A stretch of 64,000 nucleotides of DNA from Methanobrevibacter millerae (GTDB taxonomy: Archaea; Methanobacteriota; Methanobacteria; Methanobacteriales; Methanobacteriaceae): contig NZ_CP011266.1 of the NCBI RefSeq assembly GCF_001477655.1, positions 1,782,001 to 1,846,000 of the forward strand. Reading direction: 5' to 3'. Below are positions 27,270 through 35,136 of the stretch, in pieces (position 1 is the stretch's first letter; every line of letters begins with the position of its first letter). Position numbers and translations under genes: made by a program. The notes under the pieces are model-generated. The model saw only the letters and a program-made list of their open reading frames with translations. It did no database searches and was not told the origin of the DNA.

Positions 27270-28421
27270 ATGAAAAATGAAAATATTATAATTTATATCA
27301 TGATGTTAGGTACTTTCGGTGTATTAAGCACTGAAATGGGAGTAGTGGGAATTCTACCCCAAATAGCCGAGTATTTTAATGTAAACATTACACAGGCAGG
27401 ATTATTTGTAAGCCTATTTGCATTGACAATTGCAATATGTGGAATATTCATGCCTCTTGTCTTTTCAAAATTTGACAGAAAAAAAAGCTTCATTTTGGTT
27501 CTTGCAATATTTACCATATTTTCAACAATAGGCGCATTCGTAACAGATTTCAATATTGCTTTAATCTGCAGAATAATTCCAGCAATATTTCACCCAATCT
27601 ACTGCGGACTTGCACTGACAGTAGCCGCGGAAATTGTAGAGCCCGAAAAGGCACAGGATGCTGTAAGTAAGGTAATTATGGGAGTATCTGCAGGAATGAT
27701 TGTAGGAGTTCCTATCACAACATTCGTTGCGACAAACTTCGGCTACCAATATGCAATGATGTGGTTCAGTATCGTGACACTTATAGCATTGATAGCAACA
27801 ATAATATTTTTCCCAAGCCTGCCTGGAAAAGAGCAATCCTATGGAGGCCAAGTATCAGTTGCAAAAACGGGAATTTTTATCATATCCACATTAGGGGTCA
27901 TATTCCTAAATGCAGGAATGTATACATCATATTCATATATTTCAGAGTTTCTAAATGCAATAACAAACATATTCGGAAGCGAATTGAGCATAGTGCTTTT
28001 TATCTATGGAATTGCATCAATTGCAGGAAACTGGATTGGAGCAAAACTGCTCAACTCAAACACCAATAAGACAGTTCTGTCATTTCCAATAATATTTTCA
28101 ATATTGCTTTTGGGCGTATTCACATTCGGATCAATGAAAATACCAACAATAATATTAATGGCATTGTGGGGATTATTGGCCGGAATAGGTAATGATATAG
28201 CCCAATATTGGATGGTATCTGCAGCACCACAGGCACCTGAGTTTGCAAATGGAATATTTTTGAGTATGGGTAATGTGGGCGTAACTATTGGAACAACAAT
28301 AGCTGGAGCAGTTGTATTGAGCATGGGAGTTCAATATGTAATGCTTGCGGCAATAGCCGTCCTTATTCTTGACCTAATACTATTATTTATAAGAACTAAT
28401 AGATATACTACTGAGGCATAA
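27270..28421 (+). CDS. MFS transporter (DHA1-type efflux family)
   Basis: About 383 mostly hydrophobic residues in roughly twelve segments. The family features are GVLSTEMGVVGILPQIAEYF in the first helix, the inter-helix loop SKFDRKKSF, and PEKAQDAVSKVIMGVSAGMIVGVP, resembling AraJ/YdhP-like drug or sugar efflux proteins. An in-frame GTG at 27261 also exists, but it is part of the AGGTGAT ribosome site, so ATG 27270 is taken as the start. The gene is followed after one base by a MarR regulator and then a methyltransferase, the common arrangement of an inducible efflux operon responding to a small toxic compound. The transported substrate is unknown. Confidence 0.85.
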   Translation: MKNENIIIYIMMLGTFGVLSTEMGVVGILPQIAEYFNVNITQAGLFVSLFALTIAICGIFMPLVFSKFDRKKSFILVLAIFTIFSTIGAFVTDFNIALICRIIPAIFHPIYCGLALTVAAEIVEPEKAQDAVSKVIMGVSAGMIVGVPITTFVATNFGYQYAMMWFSIVTLIALIATIIFFPSLPGKEQSYGGQVSVAKTGIFIISTLGVIFLNAGMYTSYSYISEFLNAITNIFGSELSIVLFIYGIASIAGNWIGAKLLNSNTNKTVLSFPIIFSILLLGVFTFGSMKIPTIILMALWGLLAGIGNDIAQYWMVSAAPQAPEFANGIFLSMGNVGVTIGTTIAGAVVLSMGVQYVMLAAIAVLILDLILLFIRTNRYTTEA

Positions 28422-28422
28422 A

Positions 28423-28863
28423 ATGAATCTTCCAGAACAGTTTTACAAAGAGAATTCAGAAAACATTTTCATTTACCACTATGTTGAAGAGATAATTGCC
28501 AGCTTTAGCAGCCACCTGAAAAAAAATCTGGATGAAGAGGACATAAACAAAGCGGAATTTCCATTTTTAATCAGAATACGCTACAGCAAAAAAACAACAC
28601 AAAAAGAGCTTGTTGAGTTATTTAAAGTTAGTGAAGGATATACTGCAAAGCTTTTAAGGAAATTTGAAGATAAAGGCTATATCACAAGACATGAAGACCC
28701 TGACAACAGAAGAATTAAAATTGTAGAGTTGACAAAAAAAGGCATTGAAAAAACAGACAGACTGGCAAAGATAATTGAACAATGGGAAACAAAAGTAACT
28801 ACAGACATGACACAAGAAGAAGTGAAATTATTAAAAAAGCTATTATTTAAGGTAGTTGAGTAA
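28423..28863 (+). CDS. MarR-family transcriptional regulator
   Basis: This 146-residue winged-helix protein contains the MarR core: KKTTQKELVELFKVSEGYTAKL forms the helix-turn-helix and GYITRHEDPDNRRIKIVELTKKG the wing with its conserved DxRxxxxxLT pattern. MarR proteins are dimeric, usually repress their own operon and release DNA on binding a small phenolic or other ligand. The start codon is one base after the MFS stop, so both genes are co-transcribed, and an inverted repeat over the operon's TATA box (27190-27216) is a likely target. The ligand cannot be predicted. Confidence 0.9.
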   Translation: MNLPEQFYKENSENIFIYHYVEEIIASFSSHLKKNLDEEDINKAEFPFLIRIRYSKKTTQKELVELFKVSEGYTAKLLRKFEDKGYITRHEDPDNRRIKIVELTKKGIEKTDRLAKIIEQWETKVTTDMTQEEVKLLKKLLFKVVE

Positions 28864-28864
28864 G

Positions 28865-29479
28865 ATGGTTGCCAAAAAAATTACACAATGCAGGAAACCT
28901 CATGGAAAGGAAGGAATTCAGACAATAAAAAACATGAATGAAAACCATAAGGACATATCCAATTTTGCATTCAAATGCATTGATGTTGGAAAAAACGATA
29001 AAATCCTCGATATAGGCTGTGGTGGAGGAATTAACATTGAAAAATTCCTCAAATTAACAGAAAATAATGTTGATGGTCTTGACTATTCAGAAATATCTGT
29101 GGGAGAGTCAATCAAAAGAAATCAGAAAGCTGTTGATAAAGGAAAGTGTAAAGTAATGCAGGCCGATGTGAGCAGAATGCCTATTGATGATGAAACATAC
29201 GATTTGGTATCTGCATTTGAAACTATATATTTTTGGCCAGATATAGAAAACACATTCAAGGAAGTATCAAGAATCATCACACCCGAAGGAAGATTCATGA
29301 TTGCACAAGGAACAGACGGAAATCATCCTGATGATGAAAAATGGCTAAGCACCGTAGAGGGAATGAATGTATATACAGCGGACATGTTGAAAAAATACTT
29401 ATTGAATGCAGGTTTTTCAAGTGTTAAAAGCTTTAAAAAAGAAAATGACTATATTTTAGTGGTAATTGCACAAAAATAA
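28865..29479 (+). CDS. Class I SAM-dependent methyltransferase
   Basis: About 204 residues with the SAM-binding motif ILDIGCGGGINIEKF, the acidic residue after strand 2 (VDGLDYS), and MQADVSRMPIDDETYDLVSAF as motifs II/III. The N-terminal CRKPHGKEGIQTIKNMNENH is shared by a group of small-molecule methyltransferases of unknown substrate found in anaerobes. I use ATG 28865, which overlaps the MarR stop region; an in-frame TTG at 28856 is less likely. As third gene of the MFS-MarR operon it may modify the compound that the transporter exports. Confidence 0.82.
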   Translation: MVAKKITQCRKPHGKEGIQTIKNMNENHKDISNFAFKCIDVGKNDKILDIGCGGGINIEKFLKLTENNVDGLDYSEISVGESIKRNQKAVDKGKCKVMQADVSRMPIDDETYDLVSAFETIYFWPDIENTFKEVSRIITPEGRFMIAQGTDGNHPDDEKWLSTVEGMNVYTADMLKKYLLNAGFSSVKSFKKENDYILVVIAQK

Positions 29480-29486
29480 TTACCAC
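29459..29486 (+). terminator. Terminator hairpin at the end of the MFS-MarR-methyltransferase operon
   Basis: A perfect 9-bp stem, gtggtaatt (29459-29467) and aattaccac (29478-29486), with a 10-nt loop spans the methyltransferase stop codon and is followed by caaatattttttta. It may also serve the convergent OYE-like gene that ends at 29498. Confidence 0.6.
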
Positions 29487-29497
29487 CAAATATTTTT

Positions 29498-30487
29498 TTA
29501 ATGATAACAAACACTTTTTTTAGTTCTATAACAGTTATTGCACATCAAACATCTGGATTTAGTGCACTCACCAGATTCCCATTTGGCAAGGAAATCATTT
29601 TCAGCCACAAATGGCCTATACATTGAAAGAAATTCAATATCAGTCGAATTCAATATATTATTTATATGTCCCATATCATTAAATCCTCCGCCTAAAATTA
29701 CCGGAACATTTACAGAATCTATTAATTTTTTAGAATAATCCAACAAATCATCTTCCCCAGATAATTTTTTAGTAAAATACAAAGGTGAAAGAGGCCTTGT
29801 TACTTGAATGCTGTCAACACCAACCTTTTCAAGTAATTTACATGCTTCAATACTTTCAGCAGAATTAAAACCATCCTTTCTTTCATCAAAACTGTTTACT
29901 TTACAGCTGATATGTAAATTAAGATTATCTTTCATTACCTTAATCAATTCCAATACAAGACGCATCCTGTTGAATACGCTTCCACCATAATCATCAGTTC
30001 TTTGATTATAATAAGGATTGATGAATTTGGATAAGAAAAAATTATTGCCTATAGATAGCTGAATTCCATCAAAACCAGCAAATTCTAGTTTTTTAGCAGC
30101 TGCAATAATATCTGACTGAATTTTTCGAATATCTTCCATCACTAAATCATTTACAGAAATATCCAAATCAATGCCACGATTGTATTTAATGAATTCTACC
30201 TGACCCAATATCGGAACATCATAACTGTGAGTGATTTCAGCCATTTTACTAGCCATGACCATGAAATTTGTGCTGTCCATCCTATGTGAGTGCTCTACGA
30301 ATTTATCTTTTGGATATATTGAAAACAGTTCAGAAGTTATCAATCCAACACCACTTGAAGCGATTTTATCATACCTATCATAAATGGCATTCAAATCTTT
30401 TTGCTGAGATTCCCAGAGTCCTGTTCTAATGATACGACTGTTAAGTTTAAAATCTCCAAATTTACATTTATCAAATATACTTTTCAT
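29498..30487 (-). CDS. Old yellow enzyme-like flavin oxidoreductase, second paralogue
   Basis: The 329-residue protein parallels the one at 25019-26014 over its whole length: LNSRIIRTGLWESQQ, GIQLSIGNNFFLSKFINP, NQRTDDYGG, VILGGGFNDM, FLSMYRPFVAEN. It repeats the same departures from canonical OYE enzymes, Ser and Asn in place of the two active-site His, and keeps the C-terminal C-x2-C-x2-C-x7-C group. Conservation of these changes in both copies argues for a distinct subfamily and against decay. The two genes flank the AKR, SDR remnant and MFS operon. Reaction unknown; an FMN-dependent reduction of an alpha,beta-unsaturated compound is the family expectation. Confidence 0.75.
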   Translation of the reverse strand: MKSIFDKCKFGDFKLNSRIIRTGLWESQQKDLNAIYDRYDKIASSGVGLITSELFSIYPKDKFVEHSHRMDSTNFMVMASKMAEITHSYDVPILGQVEFIKYNRGIDLDISVNDLVMEDIRKIQSDIIAAAKKLEFAGFDGIQLSIGNNFFLSKFINPYYNQRTDDYGGSVFNRMRLVLELIKVMKDNLNLHISCKVNSFDERKDGFNSAESIEACKLLEKVGVDSIQVTRPLSPLYFTKKLSGEDDLLDYSKKLIDSVNVPVILGGGFNDMGHINNILNSTDIEFLSMYRPFVAENDFLAKWESGECTKSRCLMCNNCYRTKKSVCYH

Positions 30488-30567
30488 AAAAATAATATTG
30501 TTAAAAATAATATAAAAAGAAATAAGTAATTTTAAACTTACTTTAAAAAAAAGATAGTTGAATAGGA

Positions 30568-31368
30568 TTATTCAACTTGAGAAATTTTATTCGTCATGTC
30601 TTCAGAGAGATCCATTTTAGTAAATGATTCCGATGAGGATAGAAGCATGTTAAATTCACTGATAATATCTATGCCTACAGAGGCATTAGTCTTGTTGAAC
30701 TCTAAAACATGACCTCCTTTTGTTTTATCATCAGACAAGAAATGCATATGCCATCCTGCCATATTTACATCACCCATATAATTAGGGAAATGGACTGCGA
30801 CAATTGTTCCTGATTGATTTGTATAGTTAAAAACCTTTTGGTCTGTTTTTGCAACTTCATTAAATTCCTTATATGGCTTATCCTGTTTTTCTATGCTTCT
30901 AACAGTAATGTTTGAAAAATCCCCTTTGATTTTGACTACATACATATTATTTTTTCCCAACTTATCCAACTCTTTATCCAATTGAGAAGTTAAATCGGAA
31001 AAGTTATTGGCTGATATTTTAGGTATTGATGCATCTTCATCAAAATTTGTTACAACCGCAAAAGGTACTCTTTCATTATTTGGCATAACTTGAATACTGC
31101 CGTCAGCTTTTGCCTTGTAGACAACACCATCCAAAACAATCATTTCTCCATCGACGCCCTCAAAGGTTCCAAGACCGGTATCACCATTCAATTTCAAATC
31201 ACCGACAGAAATAACACCCTCATATTCCCCATGCATAAATGCCTGCATTATAGAAACCTGATGAATGCTATCATCCTTCATTACCATCACATTGTCTGCA
31301 GAAACTACAGAAATGGAAAATAATGTTAAAATGATAAGTGTTAGTAAAATTATTTTTTTATTTAACAA
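30568..31368 (-). CDS. budA: Exported alpha-acetolactate decarboxylase
   Basis: The mature part matches acetolactate decarboxylase, a zinc enzyme that converts 2-acetolactate to acetoin: VSIMQAFMHGEYEGVISVGDL near the N-terminus, GTFEGVDGEMIVLDG, and the metal-binding GWHMHFLSDDKTKGGHVLEF, where two His of HMH and the His of GGH are the zinc ligands. Residues 1 to about 25 are a signal peptide (LTLIILTLFSISVVSA), so the enzyme should act outside the membrane, which is unusual. I choose TTG 31368 as start because AGGTGA lies five bases before it; an in-frame GTG at 31377 is part of that ribosome site. No acetoin pathway genes are adjacent. Confidence 0.88.
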   Translation of the reverse strand: MLNKKIILLTLIILTLFSISVVSADNVMVMKDDSIHQVSIMQAFMHGEYEGVISVGDLKLNGDTGLGTFEGVDGEMIVLDGVVYKAKADGSIQVMPNNERVPFAVVTNFDEDASIPKISANNFSDLTSQLDKELDKLGKNNMYVVKIKGDFSNITVRSIEKQDKPYKEFNEVAKTDQKVFNYTNQSGTIVAVHFPNYMGDVNMAGWHMHFLSDDKTKGGHVLEFNKTNASVGIDIISEFNMLLSSSESFTKMDLSEDMTNKISQVE

Positions 31369-31476
31369 ACTTTTCACCTAATTAACTATTTAATTTACAT
31401 GAATTATATAACTTATGAAAAGACATTTAATTTACTAAATGCAACTGATTCGATAAAATCATATACATTGTTTCAT

Positions 31477-33939
31477 TTATGATAAGTTTTTTTCAGCCAA
31501 GTATTTTCCCGTTAGACTTTCAGGAGTATTAATGATATCTTCCAGACCACCTGTGGCTAGAATTTCTCCACCATTATTATCCTCATCGATTCCAATATCA
31601 ATTATGTAATCCGCATTGGCTATCAAGTCCAGATCATGTTCAATTACAATAACTGTAGCTCCCCTGTCAATCAGATTATCAAATACATCAATTAAAACTT
31701 TTACATCTAACGGATGAAGACCAATTGTCGGCTCATCAAAGATGAAAATAGAATTCTTTTGAGATTTTCCAATTTCAGATGCCAATTTCAGTCTTTGAGC
31801 TTCACCACCAGACAGGCTTGGAGTAGCTTCACCCAATGTCAAGTAACCCAATCCCAAATCAGAGAGTTTTTGTAGCTTAGATGTCACTTTTTTAAGACCA
31901 AACAACTCTTCCAATGCTTCATCAACAGTTAAAGTCATGATATCTGCAAGAGACAAACCGTTATAAGTTGTTTTTTCTATATCTTTATTGTATCTTGTAC
32001 CATCACAATCAGGACAAGTCATCTCTACATCAGGCAGAAACTGCACATCCATTGAAACGCTTCCAGTCCCATTACATGTTTCACATCTCAATTTTCCAGT
32101 ATTATATGAAAAATCAGCAGTCTTATACTCATCAGACAACTTTGCAAATTCACGCCTTAAATCATCTAAAACTTTTGAGTATGTTGCAACAGTACTTCTT
32201 ACATTCTTTCCAATAGGAACACTGTCAATCAAATCAATTTTTTTGATATCCTCGCATGAAATATCATAAACATTTTCTGGCAACTCTTCATTGCCAATAT
32301 ATGATTGGACTGCAGGATAAAGTGATTCTAAAAGCAGCGTTGTTTTTCCACTTCCAGAAACTCCAGTTACAGCAGTAAATTTACCTTTTGGAAACTGAAC
32401 ATTCAATGATTTTACATTGTGAATTTTTGAAGTTTTTATATCAATAGAACCATTTCCAAACATGTCCCGAGATTTGTTTCTAATAATAATCTTTTCAGAA
32501 TTTGTTAAAAAAGGTGCAATTTGTGAAGATTCATTGGCTTTAATTTCATCAAGTGAACCCTGAGCTATTATATTTCCGCCATCAGCACCTGCAGTTGGAC
32601 CTAATTCCACCATATAATCTGCAATGCCCAATATTTTTGTATCATGATCAACTAGAATTATTGAATTTCCATCATCTACCAAGCGCCTTATCACACTAAT
32701 TAGGCCATTTACATTATCAGGATGAAGACCAATAGACGGTTCGTCCAAAACATACAATACACCAGTAGTATGATTTCTTAAAGTTTTTGCAAGCTGCACC
32801 CTTTGCAGTTCCCCAGTAGACAATGTATTTGCAGGCCTGTCAAGAGAAATATAACTTAATCCCAAATCAAGTAAAATATTAGCATTATCCAAGAATTCCT
32901 CCAGAATATTTTCTGCCATTTTGCCAACATTCTCCGGAAGCTCGCTTACAACCTTCTGAATCCAAACAACAAGATCTTTTAGATTCATCCGACATGCTTC
33001 ATCAAGACTAATTCCACCCAGAAGAGTTTGTCTTGCCTTGGAATTAAGTCTTGTTCCACCACAATCGGGACAAACCTGCGTAGTCAAATATTTATTTATT
33101 CTTTGAAGTCCTTTTTCTGTCTTTGCTTTTTTAAGAGCTTCTTCAACTGCTTTATGAGCATTCCTATACTCTGCATTCAATTCAAACAGTTTGCCGTTTT
33201 TGGAAGGAATGTTTATATATCTTTTAACTGATGGTCCGTTATAGACAATGTCCTTTTCTTTTTCAGTCAAGTCCTTAAATGGAACATCTACCCTTACTCC
33301 CAGTTCTCCTGCAACATGATACATCCATGAAATTCCAAACATGTTCCATGATTCGACAGCACCATCTTCGAGAGTTTTTGTCTCATCGCCAACTAATTTC
33401 GAATCGTCAATGCCCCTAATATAACCGGTTCCCTCACATGTCGGACATGCACCATCAGAGTTAAATGCATACTCTTCAGCACCTAATCCATAGAATTCTT
33501 CACCACATTCAGAACATTTTATTGGGATTTCACGAGCTACATTAAGTGTTGGCTCTTGCATATGTCCATTTGGACAAAAATAGTTACCGCACCTAGAATA
33601 TAATAATCTCAAAGAGTTTAAAAGTTCTGTGGATGTTCCAAAAGTTGATCTGATATTCGGAACATTAGGGCGCTGATGAAGTGCTAAAGCTGCCGGGACA
33701 TACTGGATTAAGTCAACCTGAGCTTTTTGAGTTTGTGAAATCCTGCGTCTTGTGTAAGTTGAAAGGGCATCCAAATATCTTCGTGACCCTTCAGAGTATA
33801 ATACTCCCAAAGCAAGAGATGATTTTCCGCTTCCGGAAACACCAGAAATAGCAACAATTTTTCCAAGAGGAATATCCACATCAATATTTTTTAAATTGTG
33901 AACTTTAGCTCCCCTTATTATTATCAAATCTTTATACAT
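31477..33939 (-). CDS. UvrA-type ABC excinuclease subunit, short UvrA2-like form
   Basis: The 820-residue protein has two ATP-binding cassettes with Walker A motifs GVSGSGKSSLAL and GVSGSGKTTLLL, two ABC signatures (STGELQRVQLA and SGGEAQRLKLA) and Walker B (YVLDEPSIGLHP and FIFDEPTIGLHP). Zinc-binding pairs are seen in CSECGEEF/CPTCEGTG, CPDCGGTR and CETCNGTG/CPDCDGTR. Standard UvrA has about 940 residues; the shortfall and the sequence after the first Walker A fit UvrA2 proteins, which lack the UvrB-binding domain and have been linked to drug or intercalator tolerance. No uvrB or uvrC is nearby. It stands alone downstream of purA with a gap of 23 bp. Confidence 0.85.
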   Translation of the reverse strand: MYKDLIIIRGAKVHNLKNIDVDIPLGKIVAISGVSGSGKSSLALGVLYSEGSRRYLDALSTYTRRRISQTQKAQVDLIQYVPAALALHQRPNVPNIRSTFGTSTELLNSLRLLYSRCGNYFCPNGHMQEPTLNVAREIPIKCSECGEEFYGLGAEEYAFNSDGACPTCEGTGYIRGIDDSKLVGDETKTLEDGAVESWNMFGISWMYHVAGELGVRVDVPFKDLTEKEKDIVYNGPSVKRYINIPSKNGKLFELNAEYRNAHKAVEEALKKAKTEKGLQRINKYLTTQVCPDCGGTRLNSKARQTLLGGISLDEACRMNLKDLVVWIQKVVSELPENVGKMAENILEEFLDNANILLDLGLSYISLDRPANTLSTGELQRVQLAKTLRNHTTGVLYVLDEPSIGLHPDNVNGLISVIRRLVDDGNSIILVDHDTKILGIADYMVELGPTAGADGGNIIAQGSLDEIKANESSQIAPFLTNSEKIIIRNKSRDMFGNGSIDIKTSKIHNVKSLNVQFPKGKFTAVTGVSGSGKTTLLLESLYPAVQSYIGNEELPENVYDISCEDIKKIDLIDSVPIGKNVRSTVATYSKVLDDLRREFAKLSDEYKTADFSYNTGKLRCETCNGTGSVSMDVQFLPDVEMTCPDCDGTRYNKDIEKTTYNGLSLADIMTLTVDEALEELFGLKKVTSKLQKLSDLGLGYLTLGEATPSLSGGEAQRLKLASEIGKSQKNSIFIFDEPTIGLHPLDVKVLIDVFDNLIDRGATVIVIEHDLDLIANADYIIDIGIDEDNNGGEILATGGLEDIINTPESLTGKYLAEKNLS

Positions 33940-33962
33940 AATTAAAAAAAGAGTTAAAAGAA

Positions 33963-34985
33963 TTATAATAATTCTTTTCTTAAGTCAATAGTATCTTTTA
34001 AATCAGGCCCAGTTGAAATGATAGTTACTGGAACATTTGTTTCTGATTCAATATCATTAATGAATGCTTTTGTTTCAGCAGACAAATCATTGTAATCCTG
34101 TGTTCTTGCACAATCCGGATATAATCTGTCAACACAGGTTAATGCAATTTGAGTTGCACCATTGATTCTGCATGATTCTTTCGCAAGTTCCATATCAAAG
34201 TAACCGATTCTTCTACGACGTCCGGTTACAACACCGTATTCTTCTAATCCTCTGCTTTCAGCTTCTTCCTGAGTCATTTCTGTTGGGAATGGTCCTTCTC
34301 CAACACGTGAAATATAAGCTTTAAATACATCAATGACCTCATCGACTTTGGTTGGACCTACACCAACATCAGCAGCAAATGTGGATGCTGTAGTATCCTT
34401 ACTGGTTACAAAAGGATAGGTTCCATAGTAAAGTGATAAAGCAAAACCTTGGGATCCTTCAATGAATACTTCTTCACCATCATTAATGGCTTCATTTACT
34501 TCTAAGGAAACATCAGTTATATATTCTTCAAGTTCAGGATAATCACGAGCAAGATTTATAGTTCTCATAACTCTATCCGAGTTTGCTGGTCCGCATCCGG
34601 AACCCGTACTTCCTATTTTTTTAGCCAAATGCTCTGAAGATTTATCTCTATCCATATGGTCTTCAGTAATAATTGCACATCGTGAGTCAATTGACATTCT
34701 TTCCTTTACATTATATTTTGCTAAATCATCAAATTCTTTATAAAGTACATCCGGATTCACTAAAACTCCAGCCCCAATCATGAGTTTAGCATCAGTGTGT
34801 ACAAATCCTGATGGGGTTAATCTTAAACCATATTTTTCACCGTTAAACTCGACAGAATGTCCTGCATTCGGACCTACACCTGCACGAGCAATAATGGATG
34901 GTTTGTCATTACTGCAAAGGTAAGTAATACATTTTCCTTTACCTTCATCACCCCATGCTCCACCTACTAAAATACTACAAGTCAT
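33963..34985 (-). CDS. purA: Adenylosuccinate synthetase, short archaeal form
   Basis: PurA forms adenylosuccinate from IMP, aspartate and GTP in AMP synthesis. The 340-residue product shows the GTP/IMP loop [11 protein letters not shown], the [10 protein letters not shown] site, [24 protein letters not shown], and [12 protein letters not shown] near the C-terminus. Bacterial enzymes have about 430 residues; the thermophilic and archaeal forms are around 340, so the length is normal. GGAGTTATTAG precedes the ATG. The gene is divergent from the histidine kinase operon and followed by the UvrA-like gene on the same strand. Identity is secure. Confidence 0.95.
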   Translation of the reverse strand: MTCSILVGGAWGDEGKGKCITYLCSNDKPSIIARAGVGPNAGHSVEFNGEKYGLRLTPSGFVHTDAKLMIGAGVLVNPDVLYKEFDDLAKYNVKERMSIDSRCAIITEDHMDRDKSSEHLAKKIGSTGSGCGPANSDRVMRTINLARDYPELEEYITDVSLEVNEAINDGEEVFIEGSQGFALSLYYGTYPFVTSKDTTASTFAADVGVGPTKVDEVIDVFKAYISRVGEGPFPTEMTQEEAESRGLEEYGVVTGRRRRIGYFDMELAKESCRINGATQIALTCVDRLYPDCARTQDYNDLSAETKAFINDIESETNVPVTIISTGPDLKDTIDLRKELL

Positions 34986-35136
34986 CTAATAACTCCTAAA
35001 AAATTATCATGTGAAAATAAAAATTTTCATAACAATAATATTATATCATTAATGCTTAAAAAACTTTTCCAACATCATTAAATATAACATGAAATATAAA
35101 TATAATATAAATTAAACAAAATCAAGGGTAAATAAT

